Source of the DNA: Helicoverpa zea
Taxonomy: Eukaryota; Arthropoda; Insecta; Lepidoptera; Noctuidae
DNA: 64,000 nt
Reading direction: 5' to 3'
NCBI RefSeq assembly: GCF_022581195.2
Contig: NC_061476.1
Span: forward strand, 5,688,098-5,752,097
Shown: piece after piece, positions 34,901-42,025 of the stretch
How positions within the stretch are numbered: the stretch's first letter is position 1
Layout: every line of letters begins with the position of its first letter
Program-made: the position numbers and the translations under genes
Notes under the pieces: generated by a model
Databases searched by the model: none
Told to the model about the DNA's origin: nothing
Seen by the model: only the letters and a program-made list of their open reading frames with translations

Positions 34901-35159
34901 AGCACCCAAAAATGCTCACCCTTCATCACTTGTAGAAGAAATAAATGGTTGAACAAACCATCGCTAGAGTAGACTTGACACCCAGAGAAAATATAGCGTC
35001 CCAACTACGAAAGCCATTCAGAGCCTATTTCAGAGCCTTTATGATAAAAACAAAACAAATGTTTCCTCTTTCTTATATTAGTATATAATTAAAGATGAAT
35101 AAAGATAATTTCGTTCCGACAGGTATCCACAAGAAACGCCCGAACAAGAATCTCGGTAA
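1819..35159 (+). CDS. Ptp99A: Receptor-type protein tyrosine phosphatase, Ptp99A-like (complete, 21 coding exons)
   Basis: This is a type I membrane receptor that removes phosphate from phosphotyrosine in the cytoplasm; insect Ptp99A acts in neurons and axon guidance (family knowledge). Exons: 1819-1918, 14265-14981, 19226-19405, 19918-20069, 21204-21311, 21497-21642, 22138-22241, 22981-23167, 23551-23660, 24022-24217, 24709-24881, 25278-25441, 26054-26203, 26612-26784, 27220-27822, 31433-31544, 31880-32012, 32534-32688, 33010-33899, 34456-34713, 35123-35159. The sum is 4848 nt, divisible by three, giving 1615 residues. Order seen: signal peptide 1-20, FN3-1 from 34 with a long insertion, FN3-2 about 314-415, TM about 446-467, D1 about 565-930 with Cys886, acidic linker, D2 from about 1126 with Asp in place of Cys. 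The assignment to Ptp99A rather than Lar, Ptp69D or Ptp10D rests on FN3-only ectodomain, NLVERGRRKCDMYWP in D1 and VVDKYGG in D2. An extra small exon in the 12 kb first intron cannot be excluded. Confidence 0.82.
1925..3350. other. Intron 1, proximal part: no gene seen
   Basis: AT-rich, non-coding. The open frame at 2281-2586 is hydrophobic/AT-driven, has no donor or acceptor context and no family resemblance, so I do not call it. Confidence 0.5.
3352..3627 (-). mobile_element. tRNA-derived SINE
   Basis: On the minus strand the head (about 3556-3627) starts GACCTCGATGGCACAATGG, an A-box-like region, and has a B box GGGTTCGATTCC. The body contains GGCCGTGGTCTGGGTGTTAT and the tail is an AT-rich TTTATTTATTATTTATTTA. 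This layout is that of lepidopteran tRNA-derived SINEs. Confidence 0.82.
3660..6390. other. Intron 1, middle part: no supported gene
   Basis: Short open frames at 4930-5344 and 5806-6233 lack splice context, codon bias and any recognisable domain. A slightly GC-richer patch at 5930-6050 is noted, but I cannot assign it. Confidence 0.4.
6398..9006. mobile_element. 2.6 kb dispersed element, copy 1
   Basis: The left end TTAGGGTTCCGTACCTCGAA is followed by a (GTCT)n run, and the right end is ACGGAACCCTCGGTGCGCGA.. CACTTGGCCGGTTT. It contains two to three diverged ~300-base internal units (around 6500, 6840, 7180) and an internal inverted pair (about 7540-7770 against 8265-8490). No intact transposase. 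A near-identical copy, same orientation, is at 16015-18704. The end sequences are common in moth genomes. Confidence 0.85.
10541..10720 (+). mobile_element. Retroelement 3'-end fragment
   Basis: The block GGGGGCTGTCTTTCGTTTTG then ACGTTTGAAAAGTGCTGATA and TTTGAATAAA matches 22863-22967. Open frames on the minus strand here (10512-10756) are shadows of this repeat. Confidence 0.55.
12750..12860. repeat. Helitron- or SINE-like repeat fragment
   Basis: CTAAAACACCAGAATGGCTGG followed by ACCGATTTGG and GTCCAGGGAAGG is the style of a moth dispersed repeat end. Only this fragment is visible, in intron 1. Confidence 0.4.
13610..13820. repeat. Degenerate non-LTR tail
   Basis: Phrases CATCATCATCTCAGTCGTAG, GCCTCCCCAATAGATTTC and GAGGCCTGTGCC are decayed versions of the repeat tail that also begins at 63945. 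Confidence 0.45.
14265..14981 (+). CDS. Ptp99A: Ptp99A exon 2: FN3-1 first half with long charged insertion
   Basis: It opens with VPSAPQNLTANN and HLSWAPP, the A and B strands of an FN3 domain. The C strand (AYVLYYEQG) appears only about 145 residues later. Between them is a hydrophilic, charged segment (about residues 59-201) with RHKR (145-148) and RHRKR (154-158). It ends VVGFRLRNL, continued by exon 3. Acceptor TTTCAG, donor GTAAGT at 14982. Confidence 0.88.
15521..15625. repeat. Dispersed repeat fragment (CCCGCGG family)
   Basis: The phrases TTTCCCGCGGTTCCGTCCGCG and CCCGGATAAAAAGTAGC resemble the better-preserved copy at 59692-59886. A minus-strand open frame covering it is spurious. 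Intron 2 of the phosphatase; the neighbouring 15.8-16.0 kb is AT-rich low complexity. Confidence 0.5.
16015..18704. mobile_element. 2.6 kb dispersed element, copy 2
   Basis: Near-identical by eye to 6398-9006 and in the same orientation. Differences include an extra ~110 bases at about 17626-17735, absent in copy 1, and loss of about 35 bases near 18614 that copy 1 retains (8880-8913). It also has short indels and point changes, so it is not an assembly artefact of one read. It lies in intron 2. Confidence 0.88.
19226..19405 (+). CDS. Ptp99A: Ptp99A exon 3: FN3-1 end and FN3-2 start
   Basis: It encodes the conserved FN3 F-strand block PFTPYKIWVRAFYNFS and then the interdomain VRPPSAPIILNLTCD. 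The phase joins exon 2 (A + AA, Lys) and exon 4 (C + GT, Arg). Donor GTGAGT. Confidence 0.88.
19668..19803. mobile_element. Non-LTR 3'-end fragment (CR1/Zenon-like style)
   Basis: GGTTAGACTGGAAGCCGACC.. AACATGATTGGGGAAAAGG is a frequent lepidopteran retroelement tail. A reversed shorter relative (CATCATCTGCCTAGCC.. ATGTTGGGG) is at 41708-41760. Intron 3. Confidence 0.6.
19918..20069 (+). CDS. Ptp99A: Ptp99A exon 4: FN3-2 core
   Basis: The translation RTLYLQWRQPLEYNNSLDQY then VVTLRKIPEQ matches FN3 B and C strands. Acceptor CCACCAG, donor GTAAGT at 20070. Fewer than 60 codons, so it is seen only by exon chaining. Confidence 0.85.
21204..21311 (+). CDS. Ptp99A: Ptp99A exon 5: FN3-2 end
   Basis: It encodes EVDLWNVTRYEVKVYAVTQS, the F and G strands of FN3-2. 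The exon is exactly 36 codons in phase 0, with acceptor TTCTACAG and donor GTAAGT at 21312. Confidence 0.87.
21497..21642 (+). CDS. Ptp99A: Ptp99A exon 6: stalk and transmembrane helix
   Basis: It encodes the membrane-proximal stalk (EVSSEWCAAHSEAMSPRDV) and a hydrophobic helix NAALLAVCPLLVFAVAVAVL followed by YWR, the stop-transfer side. Acceptor TTGTAG, donor GTGAGT. This is the only convincing transmembrane helix after the signal peptide. Confidence 0.88.
22138..22241 (+). CDS. Ptp99A: Ptp99A exon 7: juxtamembrane segment
   Basis: A basic, Cys-containing segment just inside the membrane (RCRARLSKCISAAYNYLEEG). Phase 2 in, phase 1 out; donor GTAAGT at 22242. The phase-1 donor fits two acceptors equally well, at 22541 (short duplicate exon) and at 22981 (full exon). 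Confidence 0.85.
22541..22689 (+). pseudogene. Duplicated juxtamembrane exon with a stop: pseudo-exon or alternative last exon
   Basis: A near-copy of exon 8 (22981-23167) placed 440 bases upstream in the same intron. It keeps an acceptor (TTGGCAG) and, when joined to exon 7 in phase, stays open for 48 codons (VVNRSPLVSCASGAAAGDAR ...) until TAA at 22687. The part encoding AALHADGDIGFS is lost, though a degenerate donor remnant lies near 22720. If spliced, the product would be about 551 residues: ectodomain, TM and a short tail, with no phosphatase domain. It could instead be an unused relic. Confidence 0.72.
22863..22967 (+). mobile_element. Retroelement 3'-end fragment between the duplicated exons
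   Basis: It shares the string GGGCTGTCTTT..GTTTTGACGTT, then AAAGTGCT and TTTGAATAAA, with 10541-10700 (plus) and with reversed copies at 34850, 60065 and 63440. These look like 3' ends of one non-LTR family. It ends only about 15 bases before the exon 8 acceptor. Confidence 0.55.
22981..23167 (+). CDS. Ptp99A: Ptp99A exon 8: juxtamembrane wedge region
   Basis: A GC-rich exon encoding an Ala/Gly-rich stretch, then FPAHVAALHADGDIGF, the conserved lead-in to D1. Acceptor GTGTGGCAG, donor GTAAG at 23168, phase 1 to phase 2. It continues as SKEYEIVV in the next exon, the expected order for this family. Confidence 0.85.
23551..23660 (+). CDS. Ptp99A: Ptp99A exon 9: D1 start with KNRY motif
   Basis: The sequence SKEYEIVVAKSA then RLKNRYLNITAY carries the KNRY phosphotyrosine-recognition loop. 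Tyr of ITAY is split across the intron (T + AC). Donor GTAAGT at 23661. Confidence 0.9.
24022..24217 (+). CDS. Ptp99A: Ptp99A exon 10: D1, DYVNANFIDG block
   Basis: It encodes DHSRVCVSAGG, an Ala/Gly/Cys loop, then CDYVNANFIDG (residues 632-642), the conserved D1 strand. Instead of proceeding to YIATQGP within about 8 residues, the frame continues into a basic helix-like stretch VARIRRKLERRNRPHR. Phase 1 to phase 2, donor GTATGT. Confidence 0.87.
24709..24881 (+). CDS. Ptp99A: Ptp99A exon 11: acidic insertion inside the catalytic domain
   Basis: A whole exon with no counterpart in ordinary PTP domains. It encodes a Pro/Lys-rich start, a hydrophobic segment (ESAFLNIEFSGIV) and an Asp/Ser run (NSDSDSDRSDSDSDLDD) with many casein-kinase-2-like sites. 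At 173 nt (phase 2 to 1) it cannot be skipped without a frameshift, so it looks constitutive. Acceptor TTTCACAG, donor GTGAGT. Confidence 0.82.
25278..25441 (+). CDS. Ptp99A: Ptp99A exon 12: D1, YIATQGP block
   Basis: It encodes the insertion's end (EGVPTRVKLEWLVWRRR), then YIATQGPTPATLDAFWRMIW and VVMITNLVERGR, canonical D1 motifs. Acceptor CTCGCAG, donor GTATGT at 25442, 55 codons counting the shared Glu. Confidence 0.92.
25482..25601 (+). pseudogene. Duplicated 3' part of exon 12 in the following intron
   Basis: It repeats TGGCGACG..TACAT and the block from GGCAACACTGGACGCC to GAGAGGGGACGGGTATGTAT, including the donor, 150 bases downstream. Synonymous changes plus a Val-to-Asp change (CTCGTC to CTCGAC) and a deletion near the start are visible. 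No acceptor lies in front (a poly-A run instead), so it is unlikely to be an exon. Confidence 0.85.
25830..25945. repeat. Lepidopteran dispersed repeat fragment
   Basis: The phrase GTTCTCATATAAGGAGATCA recurs at 51057 and the PolII-silent continuation (CCGATGG.. ATCCGACACC) resembles 55765-55790. This is the pattern of a fragmented non-LTR 3'UTR common in moth genomes. Confidence 0.55.
26054..26203 (+). CDS. Ptp99A: Ptp99A exon 13: D1, RKCDMYWP block
   Basis: It encodes RKCDMYWPAGG and the strand VRVTLLHEDVRAAYTVRHM. GC-rich, exactly 50 codons in phase 0. Acceptor TTTTACAG; the donor is placed at AGA|GTAAGA so that exon 14 stays in frame. Confidence 0.9.
26284..26335. repeat. Short lepidopteran repeat (CCGACT..AAAAAGGAGGA)
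   Basis: TTAACCGACTCCAAAAAGGAGG followed by TCGGAATCTT is repeated at 42026-42070 as AACGACTTCCTGAAAAGGAG. It is non-coding and widespread in moth introns. Confidence 0.55.
26612..26784 (+). CDS. Ptp99A: Ptp99A exon 14: D1, WPD loop and catalytic His-Cys
   Basis: A Ser/Gly-rich loop is followed by VVQYHYTVWPDHGTP (general-acid Asp858 in the WPD loop) and VLVHCS, with catalytic Cys886 at the exon end. Donor GTAAGC; the Ser codon is split AG|C. Confidence 0.93.
26801..26857 (+). pseudogene. Duplicated fragment of exon 14 in the following intron
   Basis: The block GG(C/T)GACAG..GCAGTGGTACAGACGGCAGG through GTACCACTAC is repeated from 26638-26695 just 16 bases after the exon end. It is a third local exon-fragment copy in this gene. 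There is no usable acceptor or reading continuity, so it is a non-coding relic. Confidence 0.85.
27220..27822 (+). CDS. Ptp99A: Ptp99A exon 15: P-loop, Q-loop and acidic D1-D2 linker
   Basis: It completes the signature HCSAGVGRTGTYIVLDA (P-loop with catalytic Arg) and encodes the Q-loop block QTEEQYVFVHDALLEHVR. After FPKARQYLAKLLEP comes about 110 residues of low-complexity Ser/Glu/Asn/Lys sequence, likely a disordered linker. The D1 active site is therefore complete. Donor GTAACT at 27823. Confidence 0.93.
28140..28729. mobile_element. Palindromic TIR element (590 bp, TA-type)
   Basis: It begins TACAGGGTTACTGGTAAG and ends with its exact reverse complement, flanked by TA on both sides (28138-28139, 28730-28731). 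The arms pair for more than 200 bases, nearly perfectly over the first 120, around a loop of roughly 145 bases. TA target sites suggest a Tc1/mariner-type origin. Intron 15 of the phosphatase. Confidence 0.85.
28732..29315. mobile_element. MITE with long TIRs (GTCACCGTAAGATTACAAAC family), copy A
   Basis: The left end GTCACCGTAAGATTACAAAC and right end GTTTGTAATCTTACGGTGAC are inverted repeats that extend about 150-190 bases, with CTCGAGA and TATAATATAGCG motifs in both arms. Its left end abuts the palindromic element directly. Copy B of the family is at 61074-62530. Confidence 0.82.
29473..30870 (+). mobile_element. TIR transposon relic (ACTATAGTTCGGCCG ends) with terminal-exon remnant
   Basis: ACTATAGTTCGGCCGCTCAG on the left and its near reverse complement (CTGAACGGCCGAACTATAGT) on the right frame 1.4 kb. 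Inside, 30513-30563 reads EDDDEDTTSSSESESD then TAA after a TAG, followed by two overlapping AATAAA signals at 30638-30647. This looks like the last exon and poly(A) site of a decayed element gene. The family is not recognised. A second MITE is nested at 30046-30430. Confidence 0.6.
30046..30430. mobile_element. GC-rich MITE (CCTCATTAGGACGCC ends), nested copy
   Basis: The left end TGCCTCATTAGGACGCCAAT and the right end GGCGTCCCAGTGAGGTAG are imperfect inverted repeats, and the interior is rich in CGACGTCGCC-type words. A reversed relative lies at 60240-60567. It is inside the larger relic. Confidence 0.75.
31433..31544 (+). CDS. Ptp99A: Ptp99A exon 16: D1-D2 linker
   Basis: It encodes ANRAENYALLERMRSLANRH then TYQGPPPVNLLEKQFL, a helical segment leading to D2. 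Acceptor TTTTTCAG, donor GTGAGT, phase 2 to 0. Confidence 0.87.
31880..32012 (+). CDS. Ptp99A: Ptp99A exon 17: D2 start
   Basis: The translation contains KNRPGGILPSDSARVMLVPK, equivalent to the D2 entry of RPTPs. Acceptor CCCTTCAG, donor GTATGT at 32013, phase 0 to 1. Confidence 0.88.
32534..32688 (+). CDS. Ptp99A: Ptp99A exon 18: D2, SEYVNASW block
   Basis: It encodes GSEYVNASWVCGRRRVREYA, then VAQHPATGADLWRLLWDHTA and a hydrophobic strand QLVLLLSDTTDP. The corresponding D1 motifs (YIATQGP, VVMITN) are degenerate, as expected for a pseudo-phosphatase. Donor GTAACA is weaker than the others. Confidence 0.87.
32796..32897 (-). repeat. Dispersed repeat fragment
   Basis: The phrases CCGCAGTGGGTTAGCAGCGAG and AGTGTCAGACTCTTACTGAC recur in reverse orientation at 62660-62820. 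The pair is a known style of lepidopteran retroelement tail. It lies in the short intron between D2 exons. Confidence 0.6.
33010..33899 (+). CDS. Ptp99A: Ptp99A exon 19: D2 body with long insertion
   Basis: It opens ECEIFWPTEEEKELFVANFR and then departs into about 120 residues of polar, Ser/Pro-rich sequence (KSPRSPSKMSLKNFKLSSP, a PPPPP run). It returns to the fold with NVSVHSLQDDYQLSVKFIKC and ends NGPVVVVDK. Where D1 has VHCSAG, D2 has VVDKYGG, so Cys and Arg are replaced by Asp and Lys. Donor GTGAGT at 33900. Confidence 0.9.
34456..34713 (+). CDS. Ptp99A: Ptp99A exon 20: D2 C-terminal part, Ala-rich
   Basis: It encodes KYGGWKAMNFCTMSAACGG, which fits the D2 pseudo-P-loop region, then an Ala/His-rich stretch that aligns only loosely with normal D2 helices. 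High GC (many GCG/GCC codons) explains part of the bias. Donor GTGAGT at 34714. Confidence 0.84.
34848..34950 (-). repeat. Retroelement 3'-end fragment (minus)
   Basis: TTTAAAGTAGGCTGAAAATG.. and AAAAGACAGCACCCAAAAATG are degenerate, reversed forms of the 3'-end block seen at 10541 and 22863. It lies in the last intron of the phosphatase. Confidence 0.4.
35123..35159 (+). CDS. Ptp99A: Ptp99A last exon with stop
   Basis: After acceptor CGACAG the frame reads RYPQETPEQESR and TAA. The phase from exon 20 (AG + G) is correct, and the total coding length becomes divisible by three. The tail after D2 is short. An alternative downstream last exon is possible but I see none. Confidence 0.72.
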
Positions 35160-38100
35160 TACCATTTCACATGTAAGTAAATAAATACTCAGCGCGTTGT
35201 GTGTTCGTCTGTGCCTACCCCGCCGAATCATCGTAAACTCGTGAAGCCTACACGATGAAACTTTCACCAGGATAGGCCAGTGAAAACAGTGTGAAAGTCT
35301 ACGATACACAGCCTTTTTCTGCAAGAATATAGTGTATATAAAAGGCGTCTGAAAATTCAATAGCTAAGACTTTCTGAAGATCAGTGTTACCTATACAGTG
35401 TCAGATAACAAAAATATGGTGAAAATAAAAGGTTTCCGATCATACCATAGCTAAGACTTCTAAGTGTTACTCAGTGTCAGATAAACAATTTTGGTGTTTC
35501 TAAAGCTTCTCCGAAAACATAAAAGCATGGTTAGCGTGACAGAAAAGATATAACATTTTGTATAATGTTGCATCATCTCTTTTCATCACAACATAAGACA
35601 AAAGCATGCTTTTTGTTAGAAAGTAAGAAAAGAAAACAGCGTGATTTTAAAGTTTATATCGGGTGCGTCGTTCATAATCACATTAAATGAAATCGTTAAT
35701 ATACTGGTTAATATATGTCGATTAACACAAAGATAAAAGAAAAATACGTAAAAATAAAAAAATGTTATTTTCAAACAAAGTAAATGGAATAAAAATGTGC
35801 AAAAATTAGAACACCATATAAAAGTCAGTCATCACAAACAACTGAAATTCTCCCTTGAAAACTGACAGCTGTCAACTGATGAAAACATACGATATTCCTA
35901 ACTTTATCTCTGCTTTACACATGATGTTGTAAATTATAAAAACGAAAAATGACTCTTGTGGCTAAACCACTGAATGGATTAGGTAATTCTTTTTACAATT
36001 CGTCATAGAATATCATAAAGTATATGCGATATGATGTGATTGTGAACGACACACCCGATATTTATGACTGAATTTTATATCAAACTTCATATGTAAATAA
36101 AGGGTGACTGGTAAAAAGAGACATATACTTTAATATGTGATTCTACTCATTCTATTCATGATGATTACATACAACTTTTTTTATATTCTCATTAGTTAAA
36201 TCACAATAGCAAAACAATCAAACAAGAAGTTCAAAGTTTGATACGGCTATTTATTTGTGACGGGTAATTTGTATTACCAGTAATTGGTATTAAAAGGTAA
36301 TATTAATAACCAGTCAATTGGTAATTAGTATTACTAGTCACCCTATACCTGAGCCAGTTTCTCTTAGTGAATTTGACAGAAAATCCTTTTTATAGAATAC
36401 TTGAGAAATGTGAATGTATTTTACAGTTTAATCGCTAAATGAATGTTTCTTGATATGTAAATTATGACGAACAAAAGTGAATCTTTTATTAATCAACTTA
36501 CGGGCTAGTCTTGATATTTAAAATAGACCATTTGTATTAAGTTATGGCGGGTAGGGATACATTAATTATTTTGTATTGATTTTCAAGATTTACATGTTTC
36601 TAATCACCACAGTTCTTCGTCCTCAATCAAAGATAAAATAATAAATTGATTAACTTTTTATTTTAAATTTGTGTTTACATACAAAAACAGTAATTCGTTC
36701 CTGAGTGAATGAAATAAAGTTAAAAGTCATGATAAATTTATCCATCCGCCATGGCTTAAACCTGAAGTTATTTCAACACAGTGATACAAAACAACAGTTA
36801 ATCAATTCTATACAAAAAACGAAACAAAATCGTAAACTATGTAAAAAATACAAAAATTATAAATAGTATTAGAGTAGAAAACATTATAATCGTATTTTAA
36901 TAAATTATACTCAACATTGGTGCGTCGAAATTCCTATATATGTTATAGATTTTTTTTTTGTATAAAATTGACTAACTGCGCGGAAGCAATAAATGACGTC
37001 ACATAGGGTTGTTTACTGCGTGCAACGTAAAGTATCGACTATCGATAAGTTATGGGGATTACAAACGTAATGCTTTTCTTATGAAATAAGCTGTGGTTGT
37101 GTACTCAGATATTAGTGAAGGATTCTATCGATATTTCTAGCCAGTTTTTGTATGTCGGCCATGCTTTTTAGGTCTTGGTTGGGTTCAATTAAAATTTCAA
37201 GTCAACTAAACAGAAAGTGCATGGAAATTGTGCTATTGTAGTAATTGAATTTGATACGCTACTTATTTTGGCAAGTCCGAATTTATCCCATTGGCTGAGC
37301 ATTAGACATTTTTTATAATTATCTACTGTATAGCCAAATGGGGCTAACTTCAGATTTTTTAAGATCCGTGGTGCGTCGTAGTGGTCATGCTAAGTAAGTA
37401 AAAGTGAAAAGTATCCGAAAATCAATATTAACGCTGTAATGTTTTCAATATGAGTATAGAGGGCCAAAATTAGAATCCGTATACCAGTATAAATTCCTTG
37501 ATCAAGGATAACTTAACTAGAGTCAGAAATGTTATCAAATATACAAAAAAAAAAAAAAAAAAACAGTCAAAATATGGTTTATTACATCACAAAAAATATC
37601 TTCGATTTGCCTACTTTAAAACATGACTTCAAATCATTTTGAAACATTTCTGATCTTCTATGAATGCCACAAACAATGTTTTAATAGCCATTATTTTTTA
37701 AAACTTAGTCGCAGTGCAATAGATGTGTTACGCATTTAAAATATATATACATATTTTTAAATATTATTATTTTTTTCTAGCAAAGTATTAATCGTCTATG
37801 AAGATATTTGTCAATGTCTGTGTTTTATTTTTTAATTAAATTATATACATATAAATAGAGATGTATCGTGAATAGGTGTATAATTGTCGGGTCGACGAGT
37901 TTCTGCGGCATATATTTTTTTAGCTAACTGTACTGTACGAAAAGTAGTACAATTCGGGTGTAAGTTGAGTATTAAAATTGTCGTCAAAAATATAATTTTT
38001 AAACGTTTTGCTCAAATTAATTAAATGTCTGTAGATTTCTTTAGCTATTTTAATTTCAAGTAAATTTCTGGTGTGATGCTAAAATCTAAAATGATTCTTA

Positions 38101-39160
38101 TCTCAATGGATGTAAAGTACATTTTAGCAATGTTATGCCCACTCGTCCCCTTGACTCGTGTAATTCCTATTAAATCAAGTTATGGTCCAGTATTTTTTAT
38201 TAATAATAATTGTAATCTAGTTATTATCGATATAATTGTGAAGACTGCTTATTGGTGGTTCGTCAATTAAGATGTAACGGGTTCCGTTTGGGTTCAGCGG
38301 AGGTATTACCAAGATTTTTAGGAGCGCTCGACGAAATATTTACGTCCTAAGTGCCCTTTCACACGACCCAACATAAGTTGTGTGTTGGACACTAACCGTC
38401 GCATTGAATGTTGTGAAGTGGTCGAATAACATATTATTCATTTTTTTAAACAAGTGTTCAACACTTACCAATTAATTTAGTTGCCCAACAACCATAGTCG
38501 CTATTGTCATAGCTCAAATTTTTTTACTTTTTTTTGAACTTCGATCACTTCACAGGGCAACGAAAAGCATATTAGAGAAATGTAAATTGTATGTGGAATG
38601 TGAGAATGGCGGGTTTTGTTTGTGCGCCGACGTCCCGTGCGTGCCATTTTAGGCTTAGATAAATATACGCATAGATAGTTTCAATTATATTGCCCTATAG
38701 ATTAGGTAGGTATACTGGATTTTATTAGAAAAGTTTCCCTTTCATTTTAGCCTGATAGAATGAGTGTGACATATTTCTTTCTGTTTTCTGGTCATATAGT
38801 ACCAATTTCCTTTGCATTTTAAAGCTAAACATGAACAATTTAGTTCTGCAGTAATTTTTTTTAAGCAAATACAGTTCAAAGTATTTGTCAGCGCATTTAT
38901 TTCCATTACAATCAGTTTAAATTAAAAGTTTTTTCGCGCAAACTACCCGCCTATCGGTTAACCAAAGATGCGAGTATGTATAGTATTTAACGATGGTAGG
39001 TGACTGTAGGCAACTGTGTCGCGGCTAATTAGAATAACTAGATTAAGGTTATCCTATTCTGTAATTAACTGTTATATTTATAATCGTGAAGCTCGACTGT
39101 TTTTGTTGGGGTTATAGTGAAAATATTAATAAGTAACGTCAAATATGTAACCGATCACAG
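35160..39160. other. Putative phosphatase 3'UTR and AT-rich intergenic DNA
   Basis: No gene. AATAAA words occur near 36096 and 36711 among others, so the poly(A) site cannot be fixed from sequence. A poly(A) tract of about 18 lies at 37544-37562. Open frames here are short and AT-driven. Confidence 0.4.
36101..36344. mobile_element. Small MITE (AGGGTGACTGGTAA ends)
   Basis: AGGGTGACTGGTAA and TTACTAGTCACCCT are inverted ends 244 bases apart. The ends resemble those of the 590-bp palindromic element (ACAGGGTTACTGGTAA), so the two may share a transposase. Confidence 0.65.
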
Positions 39161-39162
39161 AT

Positions 39163-39195
39163 TATCCAAACTAATATTATAAATGCGAAAGTAAC

Positions 39196-39230
<35 letters not shown>

Positions 39231-39439
39231 TTTCTTCACGCCTAAACTACTGAACCGATTTGTGTGAAATTTGGTACAGACATAGTTTGAAACTTGAGAA
39301 AGGACATAGGATAGTTTTTATTACAAAAAAATAAATAAAAATAAAATTATTCCGGACATATAGCGCCATCTATTGGTCAAATCAAAAATCTGCTGGTAGT
39401 CACTATTCCACGCGAACGAAGTTGCGGGCAAAAGCTAGT
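39163..39439 (+). mobile_element. Lep1-type Helitron-like element
   Basis: AAACTAATATTATAAATGCG, a (CTGT)n run, CTACTGAACCGATTT, GCGCCATCTATTGG and the end GTTGCGGGCAAAAGCTAGT together are the hallmark of the non-autonomous Helitron family known from Lepidoptera. Another 3' end fragment lies at 50799-50831. Confidence 0.8.
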
Positions 39440-39816
39440 AATTTAATAAGCGATAAATAGCCTTTTAATTAAGTACTGAAATAATAATCCTTACTATAGG
39501 CTATTTGTGTGTTAAAAATAAATTCTGTTACCATAATAATTCTCAATTTGTATCAGAAACGGTTTATCAAAAATAATATTTTTACTGCATCTCTCAAAAA
39601 CAGCTGAGCTCACAAACATTTGACATAATATCGTTTAGAAACTAATCTTTGGCTCAATTTCATAATCTTTTAGATGCAACAAGTTATTTTCGAAAAATTC
39701 CAAATTAGGTTTCACACAATTGTTTATTTCAAACATTAAAACATTTAAAATATACGACAAATTGTTGCAGGGTATTGTCATGCAATCATGGAATGTCATT
39801 TACTATTATTTCATGA

Positions 39817-40232
39817 GGTACGTTTGGAAGTCTTGCTGTTGACTGCAACTGCCGACCGCACATGCTGCGAGTGCATCAAGTCGGCTTTACCACGTGCAGT
39901 CAAATATCTTACACCTACCTTCGATATCTGACAGAGTCTGTATATGCTACTGCCGCTTCGATCTGAAACGGTTTCATATTTATGTTTGTTTCAGTGCAGT
40001 CCTACTAACACATTAAGTTACACAAGATTGACTACAACATCATCTTAATTTTATGCTTCTGTTAATCACAAGCATCCTACTTGTTACTCATCCCAATTGT
40101 TATTGGCAGAATCGTCGACATAGACATAGATTGCCATAAATAAAAATAGAGAGTAGTGCAGCTGAGACCGACTTACAGTCACGGTATGTACGGTCGGCAG
40201 TTGCAGTCAGCAGCCAGAATTCAAAACGTACC
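39817..40232. mobile_element. MITE with TIRs around GACTGCAACTGCCGACCG
   Basis: AGGTACGTTTGGAAG.. GACTGCAACTGCCGACCG on the left is mirrored by CGGTCGGCAGTTGCAGTC.. AAAACGTACCT on the right, giving arms of about 50 bases. Confidence 0.72.
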
Positions 40233-41707
40233 TTTAACGTGCCTAGTTTGTGCAAATTTTGCATTTTGCTTTTCTATAGTCTAAATAGTCTAAACAAGCT
40301 ATTTATAAGGCCTGAGTCACACACCAACAAGAGATTAATGTTGATGTAAATGTTGGTCGTTCGTGAGCTCGGGGCCTAATTTAACGACTATGTTTGTACT
40401 GTGTGAGTGTAGTATGTAAATTTTTTGTCACTCATATTGTGTAGACTAAGCCCTATTACACTTTATATAGGCACACCTATTTAGTTGACTAAAATACTTT
40501 CATATGTTTACTCGTGAGTAATAGTTCAGCGTAAATGGGAGCTTGCAACAAGCTTTATAGTTATTTAGTCGACTAAATAAGCGTGTCACATTTATTATTA
40601 TAATTCGAAAGAATGCTAGAGTAAAAAACTAAATGTTCCATGTTGTACGTACGCCCGAGAGAAGTGTTGCTGTAGCTTTTAAGATGTAAAAATGTTGCAA
40701 GGTTTTTATTAATGATGATATTAAAAAAAAAAACGTAATTATTATCCGTAATACCGCCTTCTTACGAACTGTATTGTGCCAATTTTTAATACTCCCTGTG
40801 CAATTGACGCATTCCATGGTTTTTTGTTTATTCGTTTCTCAATTGTTTTGTCCCCCAAATTAATTAGTTTTTTAGCAGCGAACATATGTTTTTTAAGTTA
40901 GCAACATTTAAAGATGGCGCGTTAAAAAACGTGTTTTTTTACGAAATTCAGTATTGTATCCCAGATTGTGAAAAGAATAGATATGGATAGTTTTTCGTGA
41001 CATCGACAAGAAAATATAAGATTCACTGTACTAACACAAATAGTTCTTATTTTTTGTATTTAGTTTGTAAGCAAAGTGATTGTACTGTTTAATTTTGTAT
41101 AGAAAAGTGCATGATGACACGTTTTTTGAACAAATGAAAATTTGGGATGTTTTTTTACAATATACTGACTTTAAAAAAATGGTACTGATTCACTCTGTTG
41201 TACCATATTTAATGATAGAGCATAGATATGTAACCCAATACGTATTATGATACGATGAAGTGAGTCTGTACCTTTATCTCAATAATACCGCACTATTAGT
41301 TTCTAGAAGCACAAAATATTATTTTATTGACCATTTTGAGTACCATTTTAGACTTTTTATTTTTTATAACAAAGTTATGCGCTGGAACGCAACCTTTTTT
41401 TCGTACAGTCAGCTGCAAAAAATAATGGAAAATTGTATTTATTTTGTCTTTTTGAATTGGTTAAAGTATAATGAAGAATGTTCTAAGTAAATGTGCTGTT
41501 AAGACTTTAATTAAAAACTCTAGTAAAGGCTTTTTGATATAAAAATCCGCATGGAAAAAAATAAAGTATTGGTTTTAGCGTCTCGAAGTAATAATATTAC
41601 AAAAGTTCCATATTTTTGATCATTGTGGAAAATTCAAGCTGGTTTAATTTTGCTCTAGCAGAAGACTCTTTCAATTTTTTATATAGACTTCAAGATGTCT
41701 TTGTAAA

Positions 41708-41765
41708 CATCATCTGCCTAGCCTTTTCCCAACTATGTTGGGGACGTAAAGCGCTAATTGGTTTT
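41708..41765. repeat. Non-LTR tail fragment
   Basis: CATCATCTGCCTAGCCTTTT CCC then ATGTTGGGGACG is a reversed, truncated version of the tail at 19668-19803. Confidence 0.5.
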
Positions 41766-42025
41766 TCCAGTTGACTGTAACCAGTTTTAGTTAATGTTGG
41801 TAAAGATCATGTACAGTTTTTGTTTGTGTCGAAAAGTTTAATTTTGTACGTACACTTTTGTTTAAGACATCACACTGTAATTGTAAATCTTAAGCAGACT
41901 TATTTATTTTTATGTAACCGCCTGTATTATTTCAATTGTAAAAATATATAAGAAATTATCTATATTTGTGTTTCATTTTGTACTTACTTGTACTTTCTCA
42001 ACCAAATCAGACACCTACGTTTTTA

